Assembly (NCBI GenBank): GCA_013398175.1
Contig: VZRZ01000215.1
Location: 1,201,306-1,265,305 of the forward strand
Length of the DNA stretch: 64,000 nt
Reading direction: 5' to 3'
DNA from: Climacteris rufus
Lineage: Eukaryota > Chordata > Aves > Passeriformes > Climacteridae
Both the position numbers and the translations under genes were made by a program. Shown here in pieces: positions 1-12,710 of the stretch; position 1 is the stretch's first letter, and the number at the start of each line of letters is the position of its first letter. The notes below the pieces were generated by a model. It ran no database searches. It was given only the letters and a program-made list of their open reading frames with translations, and was not told where the DNA came from.

Positions 1-2729
1 AGATAATGTTTGGAAAATGTAATTGAGGGTAATAGAATGAGAAGTTTCAGTAGAAGTACCTGTAAATGCCTATAGATCAGAGAGCCAGCTAACAGACCCC
101 CCAAGATGTTACTTTCACAACCCACTGAATTAAACCAGAAGAACAAAATCATTGCTGTCCAAGCATACTTCAGAGATGTGTGGAAAAACTGTGTTGCGGG
201 CCTAGACTATTTGTCCTCCACAGCCAGTGGTAAAAGGTCACCACTTTCTAATATAGGAAATGTTATTTTGTGTTCCTTTATAATAAACAATCTTACTGGA
301 TTTGGAAGCCACTTGTTGCTGGAGTAGCAAGTTGTGATGCATAGGGCAAACTGAAAATAGACCCAGTGTTCAGTGTTTCATTTTTGAAAGAGTCAATTTT
401 CTAGTGCACAGGATCTTCTGTTCAGTAAGTGGGGCAAATGTATTTAGACAAACTTGAAAGCTGAAAGCTTGCTGAGAAGACTGTATTAGATCGTGAAATA
501 CTGGCTATTTGGCAATCAAGAAAGAGGGTAGTCCTGGCTGAAGGCCTGTTTTGATGTAGTGACAAAGCAAAGACAACAACTGCAGTTGGAAAACAATGTA
601 TAAACACAACTGAATGCAGTACAAGTATAGAGTATAGATATGAAAAATCTAAAATGCTGCAAAAAATCCATGATTGACTGGAACCAGAAAGACACCTATC
701 ACAGAATAAACTTATTAATATACTTGTTTCCAGATTGTTCAGAAAGATGTAGAATGGGAGGATTTTCAGTAAATGCTCTTGTTTTTCCTTTGAAGGCACA
801 GTAATTTGTTCTTCCGTAGAGTAAGGATACCTTGTAATCCAACAACTAATGAGGATGTTGTACAAAAGTGTTGAGTTCCCAGAGGCATTAATTTGCAATT
901 TCTTACTGAATGGCAAGGGAGAAAGTCCATCTTGTGTTGTTCTGGCATTCAGAAAGAGAGACGTGGTATTTCTGTAGAAATCAATGTCGGGTAGACACAA
1001 AGCTCCTCTAGAAAAATAGTAGATAAGTTGAATTCATTTGAAAGAAGAATTCAGGGCTGTAAAGTTAAATTAATGACAGTCAATTACCTTTTTATGGAAA
1101 ATACATGTTGTCAAACAAATTTGTGTGTTTTGCTTACTGAATTGATTAAAGAAATTGTGTAGATGCATTATAGATTTATTTTAGGTGTATAAGTTTAGAT
1201 GACTTAAACCTCCCTTAAGATATTGTTCTCCTAAGCCAGCTTCTCACCTCACAGTTGTTCTACATTCTCAGTAGATAATTTTGTCATTAGGGAACCTGAA
1301 AGAGAGGAACAGGGGTAAGTAAGGTACCAAACTTCTGTAGAGCTTTGGAATTGGGCTGCATCCTTGCTGGGATTGCTTTACCAATGTTGTTTCTGTTCTT
1401 GCATTCATGCAGCTATGTCTGACAAATCTGTACTTCTGCAAATGGTGTAGGGAATTGTGCTCTACAATAAAAACATAGTTTTGTGGTTACCTGTGAATAA
1501 ATGCAATTATACATGTCACAGTAGGTGATTAAATGGGCTCTTTTGCTTGAAGATTAAGACTGTAAAGGTGCGTTCATGGGGAGAAAATAAAGGACCACAG
1601 AAGGGCTCTTGGATTAGCAGAGAAGGAAATGGCAAGAGCTAAGGATTGGAAAATGAAGTCTGGCAAATTCAGAAGTATAAAATAATTGAAAAATGGGATT
1701 ATGTACACAATTTTCTTTTCATTCCTCAAGTAAATATTGGTTGTTCAAATCTTAAACATAACAACCAATTTTATTCCGTTCATTTCTAATTAAAGTATGA
1801 GCCAGTTCTGGTTAAGAAAGTCAAACCAAATAGCTATGAAAAGAGGACTGAAGACTAATCTTTGTTCAGGCCCTGGATGGGAGCCAGTATCCCTGTAACT
1901 GTTGTTTTTGTCTTGCTTAAAGGATCAGTGAAGGTGTTACTGTATGTAATACAAAGTAATGAGAAGTGTAGAGTAAGATTTCATTCTTCATAGGAAACAG
2001 CCTTAAAACTAGGCTTTTTTCACAGGAGTTTTTTCTCTTTGTCACCCAAATCATGCACATAATTGTCAAATATTGTTTAAGCATTTCATTAACTCTTTTC
2101 AGTTATTGTTTGAAACATAAAGTAGTCCAGTTGTCTTGCATATTTACCTTTCAGGTCCAACCTTCAGTAATTCACAGGCATTAAATCTGATTACTGGCTT
2201 TGTTATCTTAAAGGTAGACCTTCTTCAGCTGAAAACCAGCAGGGTCTCATATCTTTTTTCATGTAATCACAGGGAAAAATGTGAAAACCTAACCTCATTA
2301 AAAGAAGGAACTTCTATTATTTTGAGAACATACTGTTTCTCTGGCAGGTTGTCTGCAATTTCAAAGATTCCCCCTTGCCCAGTTTTAGCAGACTTGATTC
2401 ACAAACTAAAGTTGTAGAAACTTTTGACTGAAAGAAAAATTGGGACATAGAAACAGTGACTGAATCAAAAGTTTCCCATCTTTATTCTACTTTATTTAAA
2501 CTGCTCTGGAATCTTCACTGTATGCTGTACAATTGAGGCAAGATTTCTTAGAAGCCTCTGAATATATTAATCTTTTAAAAGATATCTTTAACTTGTCTTC
2601 ATGTGCACTTTTTTGTACTTCATCCATGTTTGATGCAGCTGTAGATGAGCTGTATTACCTCCATATGGATAATTTTGGCAGTATGAAGTTATATGTCCAT
2701 AAATATCATCTTTGACCACAGATTCTCTT
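1..2729. other. Intronic DNA, no gene seen
   Basis: AT-rich sequence with only short chance reading frames. The longest, 192 codons on the - strand at 422-1000, has low-complexity Ser/Leu-rich content and matches no family I know. No transposon recognised. Confidence 0.7.
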
Positions 2730-3366
2730 CACAGAATCACAGTAGGGTTTACTTTGGAAAGGGATCTTGAAGATCCAGTTCCAACCCCCTGCCATGTGCT
2801 CAGACATGCTCCACTAGACCAGGGTGCTCAAAGCCCCATCCAACCTGGCCTTGAACACTCCAGGGATGGGGATCTACAGCTTCTCTGGGCAACAGTGCTT
2901 CACCACCCTCACAGTAAAGAATTAATTCCCAATATCTAATCTAAGCCTGCCCTCTTTCAGTTTGAAGCCATTCCCCCTTGTCCTATGGCAACATGCCCTT
3001 GTGAAAAAGCTTTCTTGTAGGTCCCATTGGTACTGGATGATGCTCCAAGGTCTCCCCAGAGCCTTCTCCTTTCCAGGCTGCAGAACCTCAACTCTCAGCC
3101 TGCCTTCCCAGGAGGGGTGCTCCAGCCCTCTCATGTCTCCATGGCCCTCTGGACTCCCTCCACCAGGTCAGCATGGTTCTTGTGTAGGGGCCCCAGAGGT
3201 GGACACAGCACTGCAGGGGGGTCTCATGAGGGAAGAGCAGAGGGAGCATCACCTGCCTCTACCTGCTGGCCACATTCCTTTGATGCTGATGAGGCAAAGG
3301 ATACACTTGGCTTTCTGGGCTTCAAGTAAACATTTCTGCATCATATTGAGCTTCTCATCAACCCAT
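2730..3366 (-). mobile_element. CR1 LINE, 5'-truncated 3' fragment
   Basis: The + strand reads as the antisense of a CR1 3' end: it begins cacagaatcacag, continues with ccagttccaaccccctgcc and ctagaccagggtgctcaaag, and ends near gagcttctcatcaaccca. On the - strand around 2922-3000 the translation TRGNGFKLKEGRLRLDI is the conserved tail of the CR1 ORF2 reverse-transcriptase protein. About 630 bp remain, truncated at the 5' side as is usual for CR1, with frame breaks. It is a dead copy; the + strand frames through it are by-products. Confidence 0.95.
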
Positions 3367-6300
3367 TTTCACATCTTTTATTTTGTTTGTTCTCGTTCAT
3401 TGATAGATCTCACTACCTATTAGAGCTGTTAGCAGGATTAATAATATTTTCATTATTATTAAGGTGTTTTATAACAGCAGTGTTCACATTCACCTCTTGT
3501 TTTGTGATTATACATACATTACAAATAGTGTTCCTTTCCCAATTTATTTTTGCCTTATGCCAGTTTTCAGCCCATTGTAAATGCAGCCTAGTACACAAAG
3601 TATCACTGATACTTGTAATAATTTACTAATGTGGGAAGCTGCCCTTTTTTTCTACTTATCCCTTCTTGTCTCTATTTGTGACAGCAATTTATGAAAAATA
3701 TTTTGCAATAAGATTTGGAAGAAAATTGTGGTGCAGGGTAGCAATAGGTTACTGTGCTTTTTTCTCCCTATTAATTGAGTTGAAATTGAGTTTAATTTGA
3801 AGTAAAATCTCACAACAGATTGTGAGAGATCCTGCTACAGTTAAAAGTAAAACTGTGCTAATATGGCTTTGTTAATAGCAGTCTGACATAGGCAGAGTGA
3901 CAGATTTAACAGCAATGTTGTTTCAGCGGTGACATTGATTTGTTTATCAGATACGGTATCAAGTTAAACTGTTACAATATATGGTAGGAAGTTAGAGATC
4001 ATATCAGGGTAACAGAAACCAAAAGTATATTTCCAAATACCCATCTTGGAAAGGAAACGAGGGTGTGCTGTCTGCCAAAAGCTTTGTGCTCTCAGCCTGC
4101 CTGCCTGCTTGCCTGGCTGCAGGAATGAGAATGGGGATACAGAAATGCTTATATGCAAAGGACACAATTCATTCAAACTGTAAAAAAGATCTGTTTTAAC
4201 AATTTGAGGTTCTCTACCTACCACACAACTTTAATTATGAATCTTCTGTTTTTTCATTTCAAGTGAATTTCATTTAATTGTGTGAGAATTTCTTTGTGAA
4301 ATAGGAAAACAGCTGATACAGAAATCTATAAAGTAAATACACAAGAAGAGATTTCTTCCATTCTTTTCAATTTGTAATAATCACTGAAGTGCAATTTCAG
4401 CAAAGAATATAAAGATGTCTAATGATATTTCTCCTTCAATTTATTATGTTACAAAAATAATTAAACTGAGAGAAAGAAGCAGTAGTTGAAAACATACTGT
4501 GGTAGTGAAACACACTTGAAGCATCCAGACAGACTGAAGTTATCTGACTGAAGGGAAAATTCAATAGCATATTTTAAAATTTATCACTGGGAGCAGATGC
4601 TTAACCTTTCAGGTCTTTTCTTGTAATGCTCGTAGTCTGTATGTACTTTATGCTCAGTAAAATGTATACTTTATCTGCAGGAAAAGAGATAAAGATAGTA
4701 GAATAATGCATGCTTTTGGTTTGTCGGTTATTCTTTGTATAATTTGTTAAATCAAATCCTTTTTTGGAGGTGCTGCTCATCTTGTTGTCCCCTCTCCTCC
4801 CAGCCATTTTGGCACAACCACATACCACACTCAATGATTCAAAGAAAAGTTCTTCTTATTTTTTTTGATTGTTAAAATCTAAAAAATAGGGTGAGCATTC
4901 TTTCCACAGCACGAGCATGTTCCCCTGTACCTATTTGTGATCCTGACAGCCATAGCTGCCTTACAGTGCTTCCTTCTACCTTCTGCCCTTTTCCACTGGA
5001 CTTCACCTTCTTCACATCCTTCTTGTTGAAAGCTTATTGCTGTGAGTGATTTTAATTTTCCTGTTAGTCAGTTATTAGGTGAGTTTTTTTCTTGGTTTTT
5101 TTTTTTTTCAATCTTCCCCCATCAAAGCAAAAGCAAAACCCAAACCCTGTGTTTAATTTTGCTTCTTGAATTGCACGAGTGTTCTATGAAGTAGAAAAAG
5201 GAGAAGGTAATTATAGGCAGATTCTTCTTTCCTCTCAGTGAAAGACAAATGCATTCAGTGATATTATGGCAGAATGTGTGAAGTAGGAGTGAAATTCGGC
5301 TGCTACAAAGCTTGGAGGTTTTAAGACAGAAGCTGATTGTCCTTAGCTATATGTTGGAGGTATTTTGTCTGAACAATGGGTGATGGAAGGGTAATTTAGC
5401 ATATTCTAGATTTTTTAATACTGCATTGAAACTTGCTAAAAATGCTGTATTCTTTCCTTTCAAGTAGTTTAATGGCAATTGGCAACTAAAACTTTCTTCA
5501 GAGGAAACAAACATGGGTCTAGGATATTCAGCTATCAAAGAATTTTGATGATTAGCACACACATTGATGTGTAAAAAGAAGTATTATGTGGACTGCAATA
5601 TAGTGTATGTAATGGTTAACACAATAGAAATTTTTTTCCTTGTAATTTTCTTCCAAGTAAATTCTATAGCCTTTCAATTTATTATTTAATTTAAAAAGAA
5701 AAAAATGCAACAAGGATGGGGAAGATAAGGTGTTTAAGTATATGCATGGTGGGACAAAGTGCCTGTCAGTCCAGTTCAGTGATACTCTTACGAAAAATTC
5801 CTCCATATAAATAAAAAATAGATGCTGATGTTGAACCCAACTTTTGGTATGTATGGAGAAATGATAATTATGTATGACATGCATGTGTGTGTTTATGTAA
5901 CAATGAAGGACGAGAGGTGTATTGATCTGATGTGTATCCAGATGCATACATTTTTAATCTAATATATTAGAAAGTACTGAAGTGACTGCTGTTCCCCTGA
6001 CACTAATAAATGGAACTTCTGACCCTGTAGCAGTGCCTTGTAATCCGTAAAAATTGTTGCCTACTGGAGACTAGATATCTGTGATGAATTTACATTTCTG
6101 TTTCACTGGTTTGTGATGTATTACTGTGTGACTATTCTTTTCTTGAGTATTCTAACAGATACTGACACTGTACTCCACTTATTTTGGTATTTTTAGTGTG
6201 GGATAACCTCGTTTTACAATGTAAAATTGAATGGAAATGCATTTGCAGTGAAAGAACCAGCATAGTCAGATACCAGCTAATGCTTTAGGGATAGAGAACG

Positions 6301-9300
6301 TGTGGAAATTGGCAGTGCTTGCTTGTGTTTCTGAGACGTGTTTGCTGGAATTAATATTTTTAGAGTCCTGTACAATTCTGCTTGCCTTAGGCTGAGTGGT
6401 GTGAAATGTAATTGAACTAATGAGTCACTGTGGTGAGATCATTTTTAAGAATGTAGTGGGCTTCTTATTGTACAATACTATGGCATATATTTGCCCTTTT
6501 TTCTTCAGCGATGCTGTCTCTTTGCATTCTGTTTCAGTCTATCTGTCAAGCACCCACACCATCTCTCTCCTGAAATCCTCTTGTGTATGTAGGATATGCA
6601 GTGTGTCTTCACTATTTACCCTTTCTTTTGTCTTGTTTGTGTTAAATCTGTCATGTGCTACAGATCATGTATGATTCTGTTTTATAATGGCTTCTGTGTG
6701 TATGTAGGATGGCACATATTCTTACTTGTGTTATTTCCTGCTGTATGCAGAATTTTCTTCTACAGCTCTCAAAGTGTACTCCAGCATAAGTCCCTTTTTA
6801 AAAAATCTTATGAAGATGAAGAATAGTAAATGTAAAAATGAACCTGCTTATATTCTTAAAGGCAATCAATGACTGTGATCGACATAGCCTTTAAAACTGG
6901 ACTTAATCTCTTTGACTAATTCCTAGGCTGCTCTTTCTCTGCTATGAAGTGCTGTTTCATTGCATCTGACTTTCTAATGAATGAGCTTTTAACACTAAAT
7001 GTGTAATTCTTGAGGTTTTATTTAATTTTAAAAAGTAAAGTTATGTTGTCAAGAAACCTTTCAAGTCTGAAAGCTTTTCTTAAGTGCTTATTTCAGATAA
7101 GGACATGGTGTAGACTTACTCATGTTCATTATGATTTCTCTTTTCCTTCTTTTTAAATGAATGAATAGCATCTTTGATTTAAGAATGCTTTATTGGTAGG
7201 TAAGTAATCACTGAAATCGTGTTATGAAATTAACCCTATACATCCCACCTTCTCCTCCTTCTAATGTTCAAAATACAGAGGATAACTCAAAAGGGAAATG
7301 AAGAAGGGGTACGACAAAGAAAAAATAATAGTTTCTGCTTAAGTATTTTGGGTACATTTCTTGTCAGAAGAAGTTACTCCCAAAATAATTTTTTTGCAGT
7401 GATAAATGTGGAGTATGTGGGATTAAAAAAAAAAAAAAGCTTATTGCATAAAACCATTGCTTTACTTCCTCTCTGTAATCTCTCAAAAAAGATGTAGGAT
7501 TTCAATTCTTGTAGGAAAGTAGAGATAACTTGGATGAAAACAATACTCTAAATGGGTACAGTTGGGCTGCAATTACATGCAGGTATTGTTGGGATGCTTT
7601 TCACAAAAAAAACCCCTGGTGAAATGATGTTTGAATATATACTACACAATTATTTCATGTAATCAGTTATTATCAGTTAGATAATAACATTTCTAGGTAG
7701 AATTTGGATGATTGTAAGGGGCTATTCTTTGTTGATTATGGAATTGTAGTATTATTTTTTGAGTCTTCTGTTCAGGTAAGCTGAGGCATGAGCCCAAGTA
7801 AACTAAGGTACATTACAAGTGTTTTTTCTTAAGCACTAAAACAGTTTTGACAATACACATATGATTAATAATTTAGCAATATAGTGGAAAAGTGCTTTTT
7901 GTTCCCTTAAAACTGCCTTTTTTTCTATATGCAGCATCAGAAAAGTGCTTCAGAAATCTTAACCTTTTATGTAATACTTTAGTCAAACTAGCTCTCATAT
8001 TCAAGCATATGCTCTGCATTCCTTTTTTATATAAGATAACAGTTATTGAGAATTAGCATTTTAAATATACTGGTAGCTGGTGACACAGTGATCAGTTTAT
8101 GTAACAAGACGAGTGAAATCATACTCATTGATTTTGCAGCTTTTTGTTTTGTTTCCCCCTCCCTACCACAGTTTCATTGAAATTAGGAAATTTCTAAGCA
8201 TGGCATGGTGCAAATAACTTGACAAACTTTTTGTTTCCATGCATATCTTAATTCTTGCTTACACTGCTACAGATGATGGTAACTTCTTAAGGCTTCTTGA
8301 TTCTTCAGTGCAGGTTTAAGATGAAATTGAAAAGGAGAATGCAGAACAAGGGTATGCCATGGCTGCCCAGAAAATACAGGAATAGGGTAGCTGGCAGTAT
8401 TGGTTATTGGTTTGTGACAAGGGAGTTGCATGAACTGAATGCACTGAAAAGTAATAAAGTTATCAAGGGCAAGAAAAATTAGCTTCTACTTCAACTGTGG
8501 CACTTAACAATCAGATCTATTTATGTAGATAGATGGTGTGATTGAAAAATTTCTGTATAAAAGGTCACTGTGTCATGCTAGAGGTCTAGCTAAACCCCTT
8601 TAGTGTGAAAAATCTAAGCCTTTTACAGGAATGGCTCTGTTAATTGGTTGTCTTTTTATTGTCAACCAAATAACTTTCTTGTCCATATTTTTTTCCTTCG
8701 TTAAGTCTTTTGCCCCTACCCCCTCCTTTGTAATTATTCAAAGTTGTGTGTTTTCTGTGTAGAGATTGTGGATCTGAGATTGTATATGCAAGACTTTTTA
8801 CTTTTCTTAAGAGTACTGACAATTTTTGGACCAGCATGAATTTTTTTCCCCTGCATGAAAAGTAACTGATTCTGAAGCATTCCCTGAAGGACGTCATGTA
8901 AATGGATTTCTCTACGTGTGCATGGTAGTCGCATGCCAGAGAAAATTGAAATAAACAGGATATCAAAATATGAGGTCAAAATGTGTTCAGGTTCTAGCTG
9001 CATAAAATTCAGAATACATCTAATCAATACCATTTATGAGTTAAATTTAAAAATACCGTATCATGCAAAATGTTGAATTTGTGCTATAGAAAAGTATTCC
9101 CAAGTGCAATTTTTGCTTAAAAATTTTTTTATATTTACAGAGAAACTGAGCCATACAAATATTTTTAAAAGTTTGCACTTCTTTAAGGCTATTTATTTTC
9201 TAAAAAAAGAGGACTTGAATATTTTTGACGAATATACACATGGTGTTACGCTAACAAACAGCCATGCAACATATATCTTACATAATGAAGAAATTGAATA

Positions 9301-9439
9301 TACAAGACCTACTCTATTTAATATATATGTTGAAAATATACAGTCTCGCCAATAGTTAAAAAAGTTTTTCTTATTTGGCAGTATTTTTTTACAATTTGTT
9401 CAAATATTCCGTTTGATGTGTTTTGGTGAGTACTGAAAT
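3367..9439. other. Intronic DNA and possible GPR22 3' untranslated region
   Basis: No coding family recognised. The right end, about 9040-9439, is very AT-rich and lies directly downstream of the GPR22 stop on the - strand, so some of it should be 3' untranslated sequence; its end cannot be set. An A14 tract lies at 7425-7438. Confidence 0.6.
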
Positions 9440-10741
9440 CTAGTCAGTGACAACCTGAGGTACTAAACATTTCTGCCTTACTTCATTGTCTTCAAAGGTA
9501 ATCTTTTTGTTCCTTTTAGGCTCTATCCATGAGTTGTGTATTACAGCGTTATTTGGCAGGGGATCTGCTTCCACTATTGAAACAACTCGCTTTTTCATCT
9601 TACTTTTCAGAACTTTCTGAAACTTCTGCCTTGTGAATGCGTACAGTAGAGGGTGAAATATAGTTGTTCCATATGCCATTACTAGAAAACATAATCTCAA
9701 CTTTACCAAAAGGTCACTTGGGCCCAAACATAAGATAGTGGTGTTTAAAACAGAGATGGGTGTCCAGCAGAGGAGGAATGTTGAGATAATCAGGAGGGAC
9801 ATTCTGAAGACTCTCTTTTGCCTTTCTCGTCGCTCCCGGTGCCGTTTCACCGCTCGGCGCAGAGCAATTATGACAGACACAGAAGTCCTTACACCAAAAA
9901 CGACATTTTTTCCTCCACTGCTGTGGGACATATCCGTAGTCTCATGCTGAGTGGTCAAGGAAATCGTTTTTTTCTTTCTGTTTTTCTTCTTTTGTCCTGT
10001 TGTAAATCTTGTACCAATCCGAATGTTTAGGGCCTGGAGTATTTTGGTGTACGTAATTAGCATTACTACAACAGTGAAGAAAAATATTGGAATCTGAACA
10101 AGGATGTGGTAGTACATTCCTAGTTCAGTGTGGTACTCGTTTGTACTCACACACAGAAGTGTCTTATTTTCCCAAGTGCTTGCACTTCGAAGACTGAAAA
10201 AGTTGACTTCGATGAAAGGAATCAGGAAGGAAAAAAGTGAAATGATCCATATTGATGTCATTAATATCACAGCCCTTCCCATGGTCAGGATTCGATTAGC
10301 AGGTTTTACGGAGATGTCGTATCGGTCCAGGGTGATAGCGAAGACGTTGATTGCAGTTGAAACGCTTGCAAAAGAGACACAAGCCTCATGGAAGCAGCAG
10401 ATGAGAGCAGTGTTACTCTCCAGTGAAAGCAGAAGGATAACTATAGTTAGAGGAATACATCCCACACAAATTATTACATCAAGTACATGAAGGTTCATTG
10501 TAATTATGTTACTGACAGAATTGATTAAGTTGGATTTCATACAGTAAAGTACCAGCACGGTGAGGTTGCTGCCAAGTCCCAAAACAATTTCCAACATCAA
10601 AAATCCAGTGAGAGAAACTTGAAAGCTTAATGGATACGACAGTGGTTGGTACATGTTGGTATCGATGTCATCAATGGCATCTCGAACTGTAATGTTAGAT
10701 TCAGACTGCATGTTGACTTCCACAATGGGGGAGAAACACAT
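9440..10741 (-). CDS. GPR22: GPR22, orphan class A G-protein-coupled receptor (complete single-exon CDS)
   Basis: The 433-residue protein is the orphan receptor GPR22, known from brain and heart and reported to couple to Gi/Go; its ligand is unknown. Seven hydrophobic segments are visible at roughly residues 44-66, 78-104, 112-138, 155-178, 209-233, 311-335 and 345-370. Class A landmarks are present: N59 in TM1, D88 in TM2, DRY at 139-141, CWTP at 325-328 in TM6, and a C115/C116 to C197 pair suited to the conserved disulfide. TM7 has HPLLY (363-367) where most receptors have NPxxY. NIT at 16-18 and NKT at 192-194 are glycosylation sequons. The third intracellular loop (about 234-310) is long and very basic. 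The ATG at 10741 is chosen because it matches the family start and length and lies 25 bases after a splice acceptor; an upstream in-frame ATG at 10879 would be intronic. The CDS is intact and lies antisense inside a COG5 intron. AATAAA on the - strand at 9192-9197 and ATTAAA at 9317-9322 are possible but unproven polyadenylation signals. Confidence 0.97.
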   Translation of the reverse strand: MCFSPIVEVNMQSESNITVRDAIDDIDTNMYQPLSYPLSFQVSLTGFLMLEIVLGLGSNLTVLVLYCMKSNLINSVSNIITMNLHVLDVIICVGCIPLTIVILLLSLESNTALICCFHEACVSFASVSTAINVFAITLDRYDISVKPANRILTMGRAVILMTSIWIISLFSFLIPFIEVNFFSLRSASTWENKTLLCVSTNEYHTELGMYYHILVQIPIFFFTVVVMLITYTKILQALNIRIGTRFTTGQKKKNRKKKTISLTTQHETTDMSHSSGGKNVVFGVRTSVSVIIALRRAVKRHRERRERQKRVFRMSLLIISTFLLCWTPISVLNTTILCLGPSDLLVKLRLCFLVMAYGTTIFHPLLYAFTRQKFQKVLKSKMKKRVVSIVEADPLPNNAVIHNSWIEPKRNKKITFEDNEVRQKCLVPQVVTD

Positions 10742-10766
10742 TCTTTTGTAGCAGTTGGTTTTTCTC

Positions 10767-10790
10767 CTGAAAGGTGAAATAAAATATGGA
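10767..10790 (-). promoter_or_regulatory. GPR22: Candidate splice acceptor of the GPR22 coding exon
   Basis: Read on the - strand, a pyrimidine-rich run ends in cacctttcag immediately before position 10766, so the coding exon would start at 10766 with 25 non-coding bases before the ATG (context aagaATG, A at -3). GPR22 in mammals has non-coding 5' exons joined to a single coding exon, which agrees with an acceptor here. This is also why the longer reading frame starting at 10879 is not taken as the protein start. The site is seen in sequence; its use is inferred. Confidence 0.7.
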
Positions 10791-12559
10791 ACTATTTGAT
10801 TTCTTTTTAAACACTTATTGTAGATAAATGCTGGGGAAGGAGGAGGGAAAAAAAGCAATATTCTTACCAAATTCTTCATTTACAATATGTTTAGAGCTTT
10901 AATTGGCATGGACTCAAAGGCCTGAAGATCTACAATAAGGTCTTTGCTTTTTAAAAGAAAGCAGGTTTTGTTTGAAAAAAGAAAAAAAAGTGAAAAGTTT
11001 CCATTTAGGGAGGCAAGGTTTTGTTTATAGTGGTGTGGTTTTTCACAAAGGGCTCATTTGTTGAATAAACTATACTTGTGCATAGCCTTTGTATTGCTTT
11101 GAGGGTCATTTTAGAAGTATGTTGTTAAGTATTAACAAATTAGTGATCAAGATAATTTGAAAAAGCTCTTGTGGAAAAAGAAAGTGATAGGAACATGGAG
11201 CACTGTTGCTTATGTTTTAAATTTAAATTTAAATTATTTATGCCAATTTATCCACCTCTTTCTTATGAAATTTACAGTAGTGTTGTGGGCTGAAACGTGA
11301 AGTTCTGTAATTCAGACGATTTTTACAGAGCTTGAAATCATCTGTTCATTTTTATCTTTTATATGTCTGTGTGTATGATGCTTGCCACTACAACAATTTT
11401 ATATAAGTATATATAATTTCAAATGCAAAACTTGTGTTGTTTAGGGGAAATTGGGTTTATTGTAAAATACTACATTTCCTTTTTCTGATGTGAATATTCA
11501 ATTTCTTCAAGAAATCAATGCCTACATGGAATGGAAGAGTATTTGATTTTATTCCAGAATAGATATAAGGGAATAATTTTAGAAAATAATACTTAAAAAG
11601 AAAACTGTCTTATTCGGGTTTTGTTTTTTTCTTTACAAACTGCAATTAAATCTAACAGATTTACATACATGTCATGTTTCTCTTAGGAATAAGTAAAGCT
11701 TAAAAAAGCATTTATTTTATGTAGAAGATTTTTAAATGTTGTTTCTCATCTGCTTTGTTTTACACATGCTGGTAAGTTTCAAATACAGCATCTGCATGTA
11801 ATACCTGATGTTTGTGTTATTTACATTGTCAGCCAGCTCTTGAGTTTGTAATTGATTGAGTAAATAAAAGAGAGGTTATTCAATTTCTTGTTATGATACT
11901 GGAGGGTTGGTTTTTTTTTTCGGTAGCTTTAAATTTAAGAGTTTTTTTTTTTGGCATGACAATAAATTTGAATGTCGACCTTTGTTCTATTCTGAATACA
12001 TTAAAATGGATAGCACTAAGGTGAACAAAATTGAGCTCTTTTAAAATGAAAGTATGGATTAAGCACACTTGGGATACGGTATGCAAATGGATTTCATCTG
12101 CAGTTCTGAAAAGCCTCAATTGAATAATACTATTAATTGCAAATTGTATGATGAAAATCCTCGGTATTCTTCAACAGTTATTTCACATGTGCCTCTTAAA
12201 TAAAAAAGATGTAAATTAGAACGTATTACTCTCAGGTGTGAAATGTAGCAAGAAATATTTCAAAAGCTTTGTTTCATTTCTAATTTAGGCAACTTGTATT
12301 CGGCTTACATTAACCCTCAGGAATACCATTTCCTCTTGTATGCTATCCTGGCTGTGAATGGATTTCAGGAAACCATTCCAAACGCATTGCTGGATACATG
12401 AACTTCTTTTGTATTAGCAAAAGCCAGGAAGAAATCAAAAGTAGATCTGCTAAAACAAATGTCAGTCTCACCCTAGCATGATAGCAACTGAAATTTTGTG
12501 GAAACAGAAAGCCTGAGAGCGCTAAGTTGTAATGAACAGATGAAGCATCACCTGCTTGT
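10791..12559. other. Candidate GPR22 5' intron
   Basis: AT-rich stretch between the putative acceptor and the CpG patch. It includes a short tttaaa array at 11216-11235. No exon or repeat family is visible. Confidence 0.5.
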
Positions 12560-12710
12560 TGCATTGCCCGGGTTTAGGGCGAGGGGAAGCAGGGCTGGGA
12601 GGGCAGGAGCTCGTCCGCCCCGCGCCGTGCGGGCAGAGCCGGGCACCTACCTGGTGTCTGTGCCTCAGGGGCCTGGCACAGCGTGGCAGCACCTTGGCAG
12701 AAGCTGATAC
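12560..12710 (-). promoter_or_regulatory. CpG-rich patch, candidate GPR22 promoter and non-coding first exon
   Basis: This is the sharpest GC- and CpG-rich patch in an AT-rich window. About nine CpGs fall within roughly 90 bases at 12567-12645, including a cgcg. On the - strand the sequence ACCAG|GTAGGTG at 12644-12655 is a near-perfect splice donor, placing the end of an exon at 12651 and an intron of about 1.9 kb down to the acceptor at 10766/10767. A CpG-rich first exon and first intron is typical of vertebrate promoters. No TATA box is evident on the - strand upstream. The link to GPR22 rests on position, strand and matching splice signals. It could instead be an unrelated GC-rich remnant. 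Confidence 0.5.

Noticed and set aside
422..1000. 192-codon frame on the - strand
   Set aside because: No recognisable domain, composition typical of chance AT-rich translation, no splice or promoter context.
2962..3423. 153-codon + strand frame
   Set aside because: It is the antisense of a CR1 fragment.
10742..10879. 46-residue N-terminal extension of the GPR22 frame to an upstream ATG
   Set aside because: A splice acceptor sits at 10766/10767 and the extension does not match the family; the 433-residue start at 10741 is the conserved one.
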